64,000 nt of DNA from positions 1-64,000 of the forward strand of contig JANWZD010000013.1 in the NCBI GenBank assembly GCA_025054935.1, written 5' to 3'. The notes below the pieces were generated by a model. The model was not told the DNA's origin, searched no databases, and worked only from the letters and a program-made list of their open reading frames with translations. Source of the DNA: Dehalococcoidia bacterium. Its GTDB lineage: Bacteria; Chloroflexota; Dehalococcoidia; SpSt-223. Made by a program: the position numbers and the translations under genes. Within the stretch, counting starts at the first letter, position 1, and each line of letters starts with the position of its first letter. This document shows, piece by piece, positions 1-8,920 of the stretch.

Positions 1-72
1 GCAGGCCGCCGCGGCAACCCCGGCCGCTGCACCCTCCGCCTGGAGCCGGCCGCTGCCGGCTTAGGTTCGGCC

Positions 73-110
73 GGGATAGCCGCGTTCGCTCCGCTCGCCC
101 GCAATGACGG
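73..110. repeat. Dispersed CATTGCGAG-type intergenic repeat, copy at the left edge
   Basis: Read on the minus strand, this stretch begins with CGTCATTGCG, continues through a GCGGAGCGAA core and ends in GCTATCCC. The CATTGCG start and the (CA/TA)TCCC end recur in the gene-free stretch around 38.8-39.4 kb. It lies just 3' of the MFS gene and has no coding support. The rest of bases 1-182 shows nothing I can call. Confidence 0.45.
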
Positions 111-182
111 CGAGGCGCAGTGCAGAGAAGGCGCACTCGCTCCTCGTCGGTCGCTTGCGGCGAGGCGTTCCGACAGCGGCGC

Positions 183-1442
183 TCAGGCGGCGAGGCGGCT
201 GCGATGGCGGACCAGACCAGGGAAGAGAGCGGCGACGACGCCGATGACGACAGTGGCGACGGCGGCGGCGATCCCGATCGCCGCCGCCGCGCCGAGCGTG
301 CCTGCCAGCCACCCGAGCGCGAGCACTCCGAATGGTTGGACACCGATTGCCACGGTCAAAGCGCCAAGCGCCTTGGCGCGTCCAGCCGGGCCGGCGGCTT
401 CGATCAGCACGGTGCTTTGAAAGGTGCCGAAGAACGACATCAGCATGCCAGAGGCGAAGATCAACAGCATTGCGAGTGGGAAGACATTCGCGAGGGAGAA
501 CAGGAAAAGCCCGAGCGCCGCGCCGAACGACCCGGCGGCAAAGAGCAGCCCGCTCCGGCGCGGCGAGAGGACAAACAGCACGACGTTCCCGAGGAGCGAA
601 CCGCCCCCCCATCCGCTCACCAGCAGACCGAGTTCGGCGGGCCCGACGCGCAGGACCTCTTTGGCGACGAGCGGCAGGAACTGGATCAATGGCAGCGCCA
701 GCCCATTCATCGCGACCGAAATCGCTAGGACGCCGCCGATCGCTGGCCGGCTGATAACGGCGCGATAGCCAGCATCACCCGCCCGGCTTTCGTATTCGCT
801 GACTGCTGCCGGCGGCTGGCGGAGCGCCACGATCAGCGGCAGTGCCAGCAAAAACGCCCCGAGTGCCAGCAGATAGGCCCCCTGCGGGCCGGCGAGCGGG
901 ATGATCGCGCCGGCGAGCGCCGAGAAGACGAAATTTGCTCCGACGAAGACAAAATTGTCGAGCGCGAGCGCGTTCGCGAGCGCCGCTCGGCCGGCGGTGG
1001 TTTCGGCGATCAGCGAGCGTTGGGAGGGAAACGAGAGCGCCCACAGCGAGTTGGTGGCGAGTGTCGTCACGACGAGCTGCCACGGCTGAATCGCGTTCAG
1101 CGCCGCTGCGCCGACCAGCCACGCCGAGATGAGGATGCCGCTCACAATCGCCCCCATCAGCACCGAGCGGCGCGGAACGCGCCCCGCGAGGATCCCGCCA
1201 GCAATCCCGAGAAGAAGCAGGGGGAGCGTCCGGCAAGCTCCGATCAAGGCGAGGAACACCGGGGAATCGGTCAGCGCGAGCGCTAGCCAGCCGGTCGTGA
1301 CAGTATCGATCCAGCGGGCAGCGTACCACGCCGCGCTGGTCAGCCAGAGCAGGCGGAAGTCGCGAAGGCGGAGGACGGCGACGAGCCGACTGGAGGCGCC
1401 GGATGATGTGACGACGGACACCGTCTGCCTAGGGTAGCGCAT
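183..1442 (-). CDS. MFS transporter (MFS_3 / EntS-like exporter)
   Basis: This 419-residue integral membrane protein is predicted to export a small molecule across the inner membrane; the substrate is unknown. It opens with the RLRDFRLLWL amphipathic helix typical of this MFS branch, followed by about 12 hydrophobic segments and a loop with GRVPRRSVLM between TM2 and TM3. I chose the ATG at 1442 (MRYPRQTV) rather than the upstream ATG at 1535, because the extra 31 residues are polar and not family-like. It is divergent from pseB, and about 190 bp between them should hold both promoters. The family is clear from the fold pattern; the function is not. Confidence 0.85.
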   Translation of the reverse strand: MRYPRQTVSVVTSSGASSRLVAVLRLRDFRLLWLTSAAWYAARWIDTVTTGWLALALTDSPVFLALIGACRTLPLLLLGIAGGILAGRVPRRSVLMGAIVSGILISAWLVGAAALNAIQPWQLVVTTLATNSLWALSFPSQRSLIAETTAGRAALANALALDNFVFVGANFVFSALAGAIIPLAGPQGAYLLALGAFLLALPLIVALRQPPAAVSEYESRAGDAGYRAVISRPAIGGVLAISVAMNGLALPLIQFLPLVAKEVLRVGPAELGLLVSGWGGGSLLGNVVLFVLSPRRSGLLFAAGSFGAALGLFLFSLANVFPLAMLLIFASGMLMSFFGTFQSTVLIEAAGPAGRAKALGALTVAIGVQPFGVLALGWLAGTLGAAAAIGIAAAVATVVIGVVAALFPGLVRHRSRLAA

Positions 1443-1634
1443 CCGCCGTTCGGCCGATGCGGCGTCGCCTCCTTCCCGGCTGCTCTCGGCGTGGCTCAGG
1501 CCGGCTGGCCCAGGCCAAATAGGGGAAAACCGCACCGGTGATCGCAGCGAACTCCTGATCCGGGCGTTCTCTGCCGAAACCTAGGATGAGCGTCGTAGCA
1601 CGGCGACATCGCGCTGCGTCCGGGAGCGGGAGGC

Positions 1635-2660
1635 ATGGATCTTACCGACAGCGTCATCCTTATCACCGGAGGAACAGGCTCCTTCGGCAACAAGTTCGTC
1701 GAGACGGTGCTGCGCCGGTGGCGACCGCGCAAGCTGATCGTCCTGAGCCGCGATGAGCTGAAGCAGCACGAGATGCGTCAGCGCTTCGATGATCCGTGCC
1801 TGCGCTTCTTCCTCGGCGACATCCGCGATCGCGACCGGCTCTACCGCGCTTTCCAAGGCGTCGACTATGTCGTCCACGCGGCCGCCCTGAAGCAGGTGCC
1901 CGCTGCCGAATACAACCCCTTTGAGGTCGTCAAGACCAACATTCTCGGCGGCCAGAACATCGTCGATGCGGCAATCGACAGCGGCGTCAAGCGCGTGATC
2001 GCCCTCAGCACCGACAAGGCGGTCAACCCGGTTAACCTCTACGGCGCAACCAAGCTGTGCATGGAGAAGCTGCTTATTCAGGGGAACTCGTATGCCGGCT
2101 CGGACGGGACGAAGTTCTCGGTCGTGCGCTATGGCAATGTCGTCGGCAGCCGCGGCAGCGTCATCCCGATCTTCTGGCAGCAGCGGCTGACCGGCAGACT
2201 GACAGTCACCGACCCGCGGATGACGCGCTTCTGGCTGACGCTCGACCAAGGGGTTGACTTCGTCTTGCGCTGTCTGGGAGTGATGCGGGGCGGCGAGATC
2301 TTCGTTCCCAAGATCCCGACAATGGGGATCATGGACCTCGTCGAGGCGATCGCCCCGGACTGCGAGGTCGAGTTCACCGGCATCCGCCCCGGCGAGAAGC
2401 TGCACGAAGTGATGATCTCGGCGGACGAGGCGCGCCTTGCCCGCGAACTCGACGATATGTTCGTGATTGAGCCGGCCCATCCGTGGTGGACGACCGACCG
2501 CGCCTGGCAAGGGGGGCGTCCGCTGCCGGACGGCTTCGTCTACTCGAGCGAGACAAACCCGTGGAAGCTGACGCCGGCAGAGCTGCGCGAGATGGTCGAG
2601 CGGCTCGGCTTGCCGAAGGTTGTCGAGCGGCGCGAGCGGTCCCTCCGAACAGTGGCGTAG
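1635..2660 (+). CDS. pseB: UDP-N-acetylglucosamine 4,6-dehydratase (inverting), PseB
   Basis: A 341-residue extended SDR enzyme for the first step of pseudaminic acid synthesis, converting UDP-GlcNAc to the 4-keto-6-deoxy-L-arabino-hexulose with C5 inversion. The sequence shows the NAD(P) loop TGGTGSFG at residues 11-18. It also shows the modified PseB/FlaA1 active site T126-D127-K128 in STDKAVNPVN, with Y136-xxx-K140 in YGATK. The length matches soluble, non-membrane PseB. It heads an operon whose next gene is pseC. The ATG at 1635 has GAGCGGGAGG upstream as ribosome binding site. Function follows from the family motifs and the neighbours. Confidence 0.95.
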   Translation: MDLTDSVILITGGTGSFGNKFVETVLRRWRPRKLIVLSRDELKQHEMRQRFDDPCLRFFLGDIRDRDRLYRAFQGVDYVVHAAALKQVPAAEYNPFEVVKTNILGGQNIVDAAIDSGVKRVIALSTDKAVNPVNLYGATKLCMEKLLIQGNSYAGSDGTKFSVVRYGNVVGSRGSVIPIFWQQRLTGRLTVTDPRMTRFWLTLDQGVDFVLRCLGVMRGGEIFVPKIPTMGIMDLVEAIAPDCEVEFTGIRPGEKLHEVMISADEARLARELDDMFVIEPAHPWWTTDRAWQGGRPLPDGFVYSSETNPWKLTPAELREMVERLGLPKVVERRERSLRTVA

Positions 2661-2776
2661 CCGCTTGGGGACGCCACTCGCGGCGTGCGGGGGAGAGCAC
2701 AGAACGCCGCAAGGCGGGCGACCCAGGAGGGGGACGTCCCGCGGCGAAGGGCAAAGACACGGATCGAGGTGCAGGG

Positions 2777-3970
2777 ATGCAGACGGTGGCCTCCACGCTC
2801 GCCCTCTTTGGCGGTCCGCCAGTCCGTGACCGCCTCCTCCCCTACGGCCGCCAGACGATCGACGAAGACGACATCGCCGCGGTTGTCGCTGTCCTACGGT
2901 CGGAGTGGCTGACGACAGGGCCGGCGGTTGCTGCATTCGAGGAGGCGGTTGCGGCGCGCGTCGGCGCCCGCTTCGCTGTCGCCTTCTCGTCTGGCACGGC
3001 TGCCCTCCACGCTGCGGCGTTCGCGGCTGGGCTCGGCCCGGGCGACGAGGCAATCACCACTCCCCTCACCTTCTCGGCGACGGCGAACTGCGTGCTCTAC
3101 CAAGGCGCGACGCCGCGCTTCGCCGACATCCGCCCGCTCGACCTGACGCTTGATCCGGACCGCGTGGCGGCCGCCATCACCCCGCGGACGCGCGCGATCC
3201 TGCCGATGGACTATGCCGGCCACCCCGCTGACCTCGACGCCCTGCGTGCGCTTGCCCAGCGGCATGGGCTCCTCATCATCGAAGATGCCGCCCACGCTCT
3301 CGGCGCAGTCTCGCGCGGCCGTCCTGTCGGCAGCCTTGCCGACATCACGATCTTCAGCTTCCATCCGGTCAAGCATGTCGCCGCTGGCGAAGGCGGAATG
3401 GCCGTTACCAACGACCCGGCGCTCGCGAGCCGGCTGCGCCGCTTCCGCACCCACGGGATCGTCTACGGCGTCGATGAGCGTGAGCCGTGGCGCTATGACC
3501 TTGTCGACCTCGGCTTCAACTACCGCCTCGCAGATCTGAACTGCGCGCTCGGTCTAAGCCAGCTCAAGAAGCTGGATGCCAATCTCGCGCGGCGGCGCGC
3601 TATCGCCGCTGCCTACCGCGAGGCGTTCGCTGGCTTGCCGTGGCTCACCCTTCCCCGCGAGCTGCCGGGGATGCAGAGCGCGTGGCATCTCTACCCTATT
3701 CGGCTGAATCTCGACACGCTCCGCGCAGGGCGCGCCGAGATCTTCCGGGCCCTGCGCGCCGAAGGGATCGGAGTGCAGGTGCACTACCTGCCGGTCCACC
3801 TCTTGCGGCTCTACCGGGAGCGGTTTGGCTATCGACCAGGCGCCTTTCCGCTTGCGGAAGCCGCGTACGAGCGGCTGATCTCGCTCCCGCTCTTCCCCGG
3901 CATGTCCGACGGCGACGTCGCCGACGTGATTGCCGCGGTCACGAAGGTGCTGAGGGCGTATGGCCGCTGA
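2777..3970 (+). CDS. pseC: UDP-4-amino-4,6-dideoxy-N-acetyl-beta-L-altrosamine transaminase, PseC
   Basis: A 397-residue DegT/DnrJ/EryC1/StrS-type PLP aminotransferase that should aminate C4 of the PseB product. The PLP lysine is K199 in FHPVKH, with GEGG just after it. The N-terminal LPYGRQTIDEDDIAAV and the SEWLTTGP segment are typical of PseC. The ATG at 2777 is preceded by a GAGGTGCAGGG stretch; the reading frame is open further upstream but that part is low-complexity and not family-like. The 116-bp gap from pseB is the only sizeable gap in the first part of the operon. The 3' end overlaps the next gene by 11 bp. Confidence 0.93.
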   Translation: MQTVASTLALFGGPPVRDRLLPYGRQTIDEDDIAAVVAVLRSEWLTTGPAVAAFEEAVAARVGARFAVAFSSGTAALHAAAFAAGLGPGDEAITTPLTFSATANCVLYQGATPRFADIRPLDLTLDPDRVAAAITPRTRAILPMDYAGHPADLDALRALAQRHGLLIIEDAAHALGAVSRGRPVGSLADITIFSFHPVKHVAAGEGGMAVTNDPALASRLRRFRTHGIVYGVDEREPWRYDLVDLGFNYRLADLNCALGLSQLKKLDANLARRRAIAAAYREAFAGLPWLTLPRELPGMQSAWHLYPIRLNLDTLRAGRAEIFRALRAEGIGVQVHYLPVHLLRLYRERFGYRPGAFPLAEAAYERLISLPLFPGMSDGDVADVIAAVTKVLRAYGR

Positions 3971-4985
3971 GAATGCTGGCGTCGCGCCTCGCGTGGCCGT
4001 GCTCGGCTGCGGCTCGATCGGTCGGCGCCATGTTGCCAACCTGAAAGCGCTCGGGGTCGAGGCGGTTGCCGTCTACGACCCGGTGCCGGAGCGGCTGACG
4101 GAGCTGCGCGCCGCCGCCGACGTGACGGCCTTTGCCGCGCTCGACGACATCTGGCGCTGGGAGCCGACAGTTGTCTTCGTCACCGCGCCGACTAGCTGCC
4201 ACCTTGAGCTTGCGCTCGCCGCGGCAGAGCGCGGCTGCCATCTCTTCATCGAGAAGCCGCTCGCCGACCGGCTGGCCGGGACGGAGCAGCTGGTGGCGCT
4301 CGTCCGAGAGCGCGGACTGGTTTCGCTCGTCGGCTGCAATCTCCGCTTCCAGCCGGGCCTGCAGGCAGTGAAGCGGTGGCTCGAGGCGGGCGCGATCGGG
4401 CGCGTCGTCGCAGCGCGGATCGAGTTCGGCCAATATCTGCCCGACTGGCGGCCGGGGAGCGCCTATCAGGCGAGCTACAGCGCGCGGCGGGCGCTCGGCG
4501 GCGGCATCATTCTCGACGCCATCCACGAGATCGACTACGCCCGCTGGCTGCTCGGCGAGCCGCTGGGGGTGGCCTGCTTCGCCGGCACGCTCAGCCACCT
4601 CGAGATCGAGACCGAGGACACTGCCGCTCTCCTGCTGCGGCTGCCGGATGCGATCGTCGAGATCCATCTCGACTACGTCCAGCGCGTTTACAGCCGCACC
4701 TGCCAGATCATCGGCGACGAAGGGACGATCCGCTGGGACTACAGCGCGGGGGAGGCGCGCTACTACCACGCGAGCGGCGCCTGCGAGCTGGTGTTCAATC
4801 CGCCAGCGTGGACGCCGAACGAGATGTACCTCGCCGAGCTGCGCCACTTCCTCGACTGTCTCGCCGGTCGCGCGGCACCGGCGCTCGATGTCGCTGGCGG
4901 CCGGCGCGTTCTCGAAATCGCCCTTGCGGCGAAGCAGGCGGCCGCTGAAGGCCGCGTCATCGCGCTCGGAGGCGCCGATGCCTAG
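3960..4985 (+). CDS. Gfo/Idh/MocA family NAD(P)-dependent sugar oxidoreductase
   Basis: A 341-residue two-domain oxidoreductase. The N-terminal Rossmann fold has GCGSIGRRH (residues 16-24), and the family lysine is K99 in FIEKPLAD. A conserved HEIDYARWL helix follows in the C-terminal domain. It starts inside pseC (11-bp overlap) and overlaps the following aminotransferase by 8 bp, so it is translationally coupled to the nonulosonic acid operon. Within such an operon it could oxidise or reduce a ring or side-chain carbon that the adjacent class III aminotransferase then aminates; that pairing is inference. The precise substrate cannot be read from sequence. Confidence 0.88.
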   Translation: MAAENAGVAPRVAVLGCGSIGRRHVANLKALGVEAVAVYDPVPERLTELRAAADVTAFAALDDIWRWEPTVVFVTAPTSCHLELALAAAERGCHLFIEKPLADRLAGTEQLVALVRERGLVSLVGCNLRFQPGLQAVKRWLEAGAIGRVVAARIEFGQYLPDWRPGSAYQASYSARRALGGGIILDAIHEIDYARWLLGEPLGVACFAGTLSHLEIETEDTAALLLRLPDAIVEIHLDYVQRVYSRTCQIIGDEGTIRWDYSAGEARYYHASGACELVFNPPAWTPNEMYLAELRHFLDCLAGRAAPALDVAGGRRVLEIALAAKQAAAEGRVIALGGADA

Positions 4986-6294
4986 CCTCTCCGCTGCGCT
5001 GCCCGCATCGCGCAGCATCGCCCGCTCGACCGCGCTCAAAGCGCGCGCTGCCCGCCGCATTCCCACGCTCGCCCAAACGTTCAGCAAAGCGCCGAGCCAG
5101 TTCGTCCAAGGGGTCGCCCCCGTTTATCTGGAGCGCGGGGCGGGTAGCCACGTCTGGGATGTCGACGGCAACGAATATATCGACTACCCGATGGCGCTTG
5201 GGCCGGTCATTCTCGGCCACAACGAACCGGCGGTCACGGCGGCGGCGATCGCGCAGCTGGAGCGCGGGATCGCCTTTTCTCTCCCGCATCCGCTCGAGCT
5301 CGAACTGAGCGAGCTGCTCTGCGAACTGATCCCCTGCGCCGAGATGGTGCGCTTCGGCAAGAACGGCTCGGATGTTACTTCGGGGGCGGTGCGCGCCGCC
5401 CGCGCCTACACTGGGCGCGACCTCATCGCCTGCTGCGGCTACCACGGCTGGCAGGACTGGTTCATCGGGACGACAACGCGCAGCCGTGGCGTCCCGCGCG
5501 CGGTCCGCGAACTGACGAAACCGTTTGCCTACAACGATCTCGACTCGCTCGAGCGCATCTTCGCTGCCTATCCCGGCGAGGTGGCGGCAGTCATCATGGA
5601 GCCGGTCGGCGTTGTTGAGCCGGCGCCCGGCTTCCTCGAGGCGGTGCGCGACCTTGCTCATCGCCATGGCGCGCTGCTCATCTTCGATGAAGTCGTCACC
5701 GGTTTCCGGCTAGATCTTGGCGGTGCCCAAGCCCGCTATGGGGTAACGCCGGACCTCGCCTGCTTCGGCAAGGCGATGGGCAACGGCTTTCCGATCGCGG
5801 CGGTCGTCGGTCGCGCCGACGTGATGGCGATCTTCGATGAGATCTTCTTCTCGTTTACCTTCGGCGGCGATGCCCTCTCGCTGGCGGCGGCGGTCGCCAC
5901 CATCCGCGTTCTGCAGCGCGAGCCGGTCATCCCGCATCTCTGGAAGCAAGGTGCGAGGCTGAAAGAGGGCTACAACCAGATCGCGGCGGAGCTCGGCCTC
6001 ACCCGCTACACCGAATGTGTCGGGCTGCCGCCGCGGACGGTGATCACCTTCCGCGACGACCATGGAGCCGAGTCGCTGGTCTTCAAAACCCTCTTCCAGC
6101 AGGAGTGCTTGAAGCGGGGCATTCTCTTCTCGGGCAGCCAGAACCTCTGCTACCGCCACAGCGACGATGATATTGCGGTCACGCTCGCGGTCTACCGGAC
6201 GGCGTTGGAGATCCTCGCGGACGCGATCGCGGCGGGCGATGTGCTCAGCCGGCTGGAAGGGCCGGTTGTCGAGCCGGTCTTTCGGAGAGCGTGA
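4978..6294 (+). CDS. Class III PLP aminotransferase (glutamate-1-semialdehyde aminomutase-like)
   Basis: A 438-residue fold-type I PLP enzyme. GSDVTSGAVRAARAYTGR is the family PLP-phosphate and substrate loop, DEVVTGFR carries the cofactor aspartate, and K265 in FGKAMGNGFP is the expected Schiff-base lysine. It resembles glutamate-1-semialdehyde 2,1-aminomutase. However, it sits between a sugar oxidoreductase and PseG and overlaps the former by 8 bp, so a sugar-modifying role in nonulosonic acid synthesis is more likely than tetrapyrrole synthesis. The ATG at 4978 was chosen because the open frame upstream merely shadows the previous gene. It ends one base before the next start codon. Confidence 0.85.
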   Translation: MPSLSAALPASRSIARSTALKARAARRIPTLAQTFSKAPSQFVQGVAPVYLERGAGSHVWDVDGNEYIDYPMALGPVILGHNEPAVTAAAIAQLERGIAFSLPHPLELELSELLCELIPCAEMVRFGKNGSDVTSGAVRAARAYTGRDLIACCGYHGWQDWFIGTTTRSRGVPRAVRELTKPFAYNDLDSLERIFAAYPGEVAAVIMEPVGVVEPAPGFLEAVRDLAHRHGALLIFDEVVTGFRLDLGGAQARYGVTPDLACFGKAMGNGFPIAAVVGRADVMAIFDEIFFSFTFGGDALSLAAAVATIRVLQREPVIPHLWKQGARLKEGYNQIAAELGLTRYTECVGLPPRTVITFRDDHGAESLVFKTLFQQECLKRGILFSGSQNLCYRHSDDDIAVTLAVYRTALEILADAIAAGDVLSRLEGPVVEPVFRRA

Positions 6295-6295
6295 G

Positions 6296-7789
6296 ATGAC
6301 GCCCCGACGGCTGCTGATCCGGGCGGATGCGAGCGAGCGAATCGGCACCGGCCATGTGATGCGCGGGCTCGCGCTCGCCCAAGCGTGGCGGGAGAGCGGC
6401 GGCGAGGCGATCTTCGCCCTCGCGCATGGGGAAGCGGCGATCGAGGCGCGGCTGCGGGGTGAGGGATTCGAGGTAATCCGCGTAGCGGCAGTGCCCGGAA
6501 GTCCCGCTGACGTTGAAGAAACGCTCGCGATCGCGGCGCACTGGGTCGCCGTCGACGGCTATCACTTCTCGGCCGACTATTTCGCTGCCATTCACGCTGA
6601 GCGCCGGCTGCTGGTCGTCGACGACTGGGGCCACGCGGTCCACTACGACGCCGATCTCGTCCTCAACGGCAACGCCTACGCCACGCCGGCTCTTTACCCC
6701 TCGACCCCCGCGCGGCTGCTGCTTGGAACGCGCTACGTGCCGCTGCGCCGCGAGTTTCTCGACGCTATCGCCCCGCGTCCGACGCCGCCGCTGGCGCGGA
6801 CAATCCTCGTCACCTTGGGCGGCGCCGACCCGGACAACCGGACGCTGCTCGTGGTCGAGGCGCTGCGGCGCCTGACGCTGCCGTTCGAGGCGCGGGTCGT
6901 TATTGGGGCGAGCAATCCGCACGGCGCGGCCATTCGCGCTGCAGCAGCAGGGGACGGGCGGATCTCCGTGCTCGAGCATGTGCGCGACATGCCGGCGCTG
7001 ATGAGGTGGGCCGATGTCGCGGTTGCCGGCGCGGGAACAACGACGTGGGAACTGTGCGCCCTCGGCGTGCCGTCGCTGCTCGCCGTGCTCGCCGACAATC
7101 AAGCGCCTGTTGCCGAGGCGGTGGCGGCGCGAGGAGCCGCGATCGCGCTCGGCCGCCTCGATGACCAGCTCCCCGACCGCATCGCCGCCCGTCTCGACCT
7201 CCTGATGCGGTCGGAGGTGCTGCGCCTGCTGCTCTCTGAGAGCGGGCGGGCGCTAGTGGATGGCCGGGGCGCGGCGCGGGTTGTCCGCGCGATGCATGCG
7301 GCCGACCTGCGGCTCCGCCCGGCAAACTCGGAGGACTGCGACCTCGTCTATCAGATCAACGCCCACCCGGCAGTGCGGCGCTGGTCATTCACGAGTGGCG
7401 CGATTGCGCTTGAGGAGCATCGCCGATGGTTTGCTGCCAAGCTAGCCGATCCCGCGTGTCTGCTCTTTGTCGCCGAAGAGAACGGCGAGCCGGTGGGGGT
7501 GCTGCGCTACGACCTTGCTGGCGACGAAGCGACTGTCAGCATCGCGATCGATCCCCAGCGGCAGGGACGCGGCTACGGAACGGCGGTGCTTCAGGCGGGC
7601 AGCGCGCTGCTCGGCGGCCGCGCGGTGCGCGTGCGCGCGCTCATCAAGCCGGACAACGTCGCCTCGATCCGGGTCTTCACGAGCGCCGGCTACCGGCCGG
7701 CAGGGGAGACGATGGTCAACGGCGAACGGGTCCTCGTTATGGCGCAGAACCTCTCCCAAGCTGATGCGGTCTGTGGAGCAGCCTCATGA
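6296..7789 (+). CDS. pseG: Fusion of PseG-type UDP-sugar hydrolase and GNAT acetyltransferase (PseH-like)
   Basis: This 497-residue protein joins two consecutive pathway steps. Residues 1 to about 330 are PseG (UDP-2,4-diacetamido-2,4,6-trideoxy-L-altropyranose hydrolase, GT-B fold): RADASERIGTGHVMR carries the presumed catalytic H20, followed by DDWGH, TLGGADPDN and GAGTTTWE. Residues from about 333 onward are a GNAT domain starting LRLRPANSEDCDLVY, with the acetyl-CoA loop QRQGRGYGTAV and NVASIRVFTSAGY. In Campylobacter and Helicobacter, PseH and PseG are separate proteins acting in that order. The ATG at 6296 is one base after the previous stop. The gene ends in an ATGA overlap with pseI. 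Confidence 0.92.
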   Translation: MTPRRLLIRADASERIGTGHVMRGLALAQAWRESGGEAIFALAHGEAAIEARLRGEGFEVIRVAAVPGSPADVEETLAIAAHWVAVDGYHFSADYFAAIHAERRLLVVDDWGHAVHYDADLVLNGNAYATPALYPSTPARLLLGTRYVPLRREFLDAIAPRPTPPLARTILVTLGGADPDNRTLLVVEALRRLTLPFEARVVIGASNPHGAAIRAAAAGDGRISVLEHVRDMPALMRWADVAVAGAGTTTWELCALGVPSLLAVLADNQAPVAEAVAARGAAIALGRLDDQLPDRIAARLDLLMRSEVLRLLLSESGRALVDGRGAARVVRAMHAADLRLRPANSEDCDLVYQINAHPAVRRWSFTSGAIALEEHRRWFAAKLADPACLLFVAEENGEPVGVLRYDLAGDEATVSIAIDPQRQGRGYGTAVLQAGSALLGGRAVRVRALIKPDNVASIRVFTSAGYRPAGETMVNGERVLVMAQNLSQADAVCGAAS

Positions 7790-8865
7790 ATGCGATCTCC
7801 CTCGGCAGGCGGCGCGTTGGCCCGGGACAGCCAGCCTATATCGTCGCCGAACTGTCTGCTAACCACCACGGCAGCTTTGACCGCGCGGCGGCGATCATTC
7901 GGGCGGCTGCCCGCGCCGGCGCCGATGCCATCAAGCTGCAGACGTACACCCCTGACACACTGACAATCGCCTGCGATCGCCAAGAGTTCCGGATTGGCGG
8001 CACGATCTGGGAAGGACGTACGCTCTACGACCTCTACCAGGAAGCGTTTACGCCGTGGGAGTGGCACGCTGAGCTGAAGGCGATCGCAGAGGCAGCGGGC
8101 ATCGACTTCTTCTCCGCTCCTTTCGACCCGACAGCCGTCGACCTGCTCGAGGCGCTCGATATCCCCGCCTACAAGATCGCCTCATTCGAACTCGTCGACC
8201 TCCCGCTCATCCGGCGGGTGGCGCGCACCGGCAAGCCGATCATCATGTCGACCGGCATGGCGACGCTGGAGGAGATTGATGAAGCGGTCGCGGCGGCTCG
8301 CGAGGCGGGGTGTCGTGACCTTGTGCTCCTCCACTGCAACAGCGGCTATCCCGCCGCGCCGAGCGAGATGCACTTGCGGACAATCCCCTTCCTTGCAGCG
8401 CGCTACGGCGTTCCGGTCGGGCTCTCCGACCACACTCTCACCCCTACTGCCGCGATCGCTGCCGTTACGCTTGGGGCGAGCCTCGTCGAAAAGCATCTGA
8501 CGCTCTCGCGGGCGGACGGCGGCCCTGATGCTGCCTTCTCTCTTGAGCCAGATGAATTTGCTGCGCTCGTGGCTGCAATCCGCGAGACCGAAGCCGCCCT
8601 CGGCGACGTGCGCCGCGGTCCGACCGAGCGCGAGCGCGCCAGCCGGGCGCTCCGGCGCTCGCTGTTTGTCGTCGAGGATGTCGCGGCAGGCGAAGTGCTC
8701 ACTGAGCGCCACGTCCGTTCGATCCGGCCGGGGCATGGGCTGCCGCCGAAGCATCTGGAGGCGGTAATCGGACGGCGGGCGGCGTGCGCGATCTCGCGCG
8801 GGACGCCGCTGCGCTGGGAGTTGGTAGACGGCCTGCCTCAAGAGCCGAGCCTGTCCGAACGATAA
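7786..8865 (+). CDS. pseI: Pseudaminic acid synthase, PseI (NeuB family)
   Basis: A 359-residue NeuB-family synthase that condenses the PseG product with phosphoenolpyruvate to give the nine-carbon acid. The TIM barrel shows IVAELSANHHG, DAIKLQTYTPDTLT, SAPFDPTAVDLL, YKIASFEL and GLSDHTLTPT. The C-terminal SAF/antifreeze-like domain follows from about residue 290 (RRSLFVVEDVAAGEVLT). The GGTIWEGRTLYDLYQEA stretch is PseI-like rather than sialic-acid-synthase-like. It overlaps pseG by ATGA. No cytidylyltransferase (PseF) follows, so CMP activation must be encoded elsewhere or upstream of the window. Confidence 0.95.
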   Translation: MNAISLGRRRVGPGQPAYIVAELSANHHGSFDRAAAIIRAAARAGADAIKLQTYTPDTLTIACDRQEFRIGGTIWEGRTLYDLYQEAFTPWEWHAELKAIAEAAGIDFFSAPFDPTAVDLLEALDIPAYKIASFELVDLPLIRRVARTGKPIIMSTGMATLEEIDEAVAAAREAGCRDLVLLHCNSGYPAAPSEMHLRTIPFLAARYGVPVGLSDHTLTPTAAIAAVTLGASLVEKHLTLSRADGGPDAAFSLEPDEFAALVAAIRETEAALGDVRRGPTERERASRALRRSLFVVEDVAAGEVLTERHVRSIRPGHGLPPKHLEAVIGRRAACAISRGTPLRWELVDGLPQEPSLSER

Positions 8866-8920
8866 CGACCGTAGCGACCGATACGCCGTGCTGCAGTCCG
8901 CCCGAGAGGAAGAACTGACC

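Noticed and set aside
2-64. Possible C-terminal tail of a plus-strand gene entering from the left (Ala/Pro-rich, ending TAG at 62-64)
   Set aside because: Only 20 codons are visible and another frame is equally open; nothing supports it as a real gene end.
1581-3053. Long minus-strand open frame opposite pseB and pseC
   Set aside because: It is antisense to two well-supported genes, its composition is Arg/His/Asp-rich as expected for the opposite frame of GC-rich codons, and it has no family landmarks.
3939-5087. 382-codon minus-strand open frame opposite the oxidoreductase gene
   Set aside because: It is a shadow of the Gfo/Idh gene; no ribosome binding site or domain is visible.
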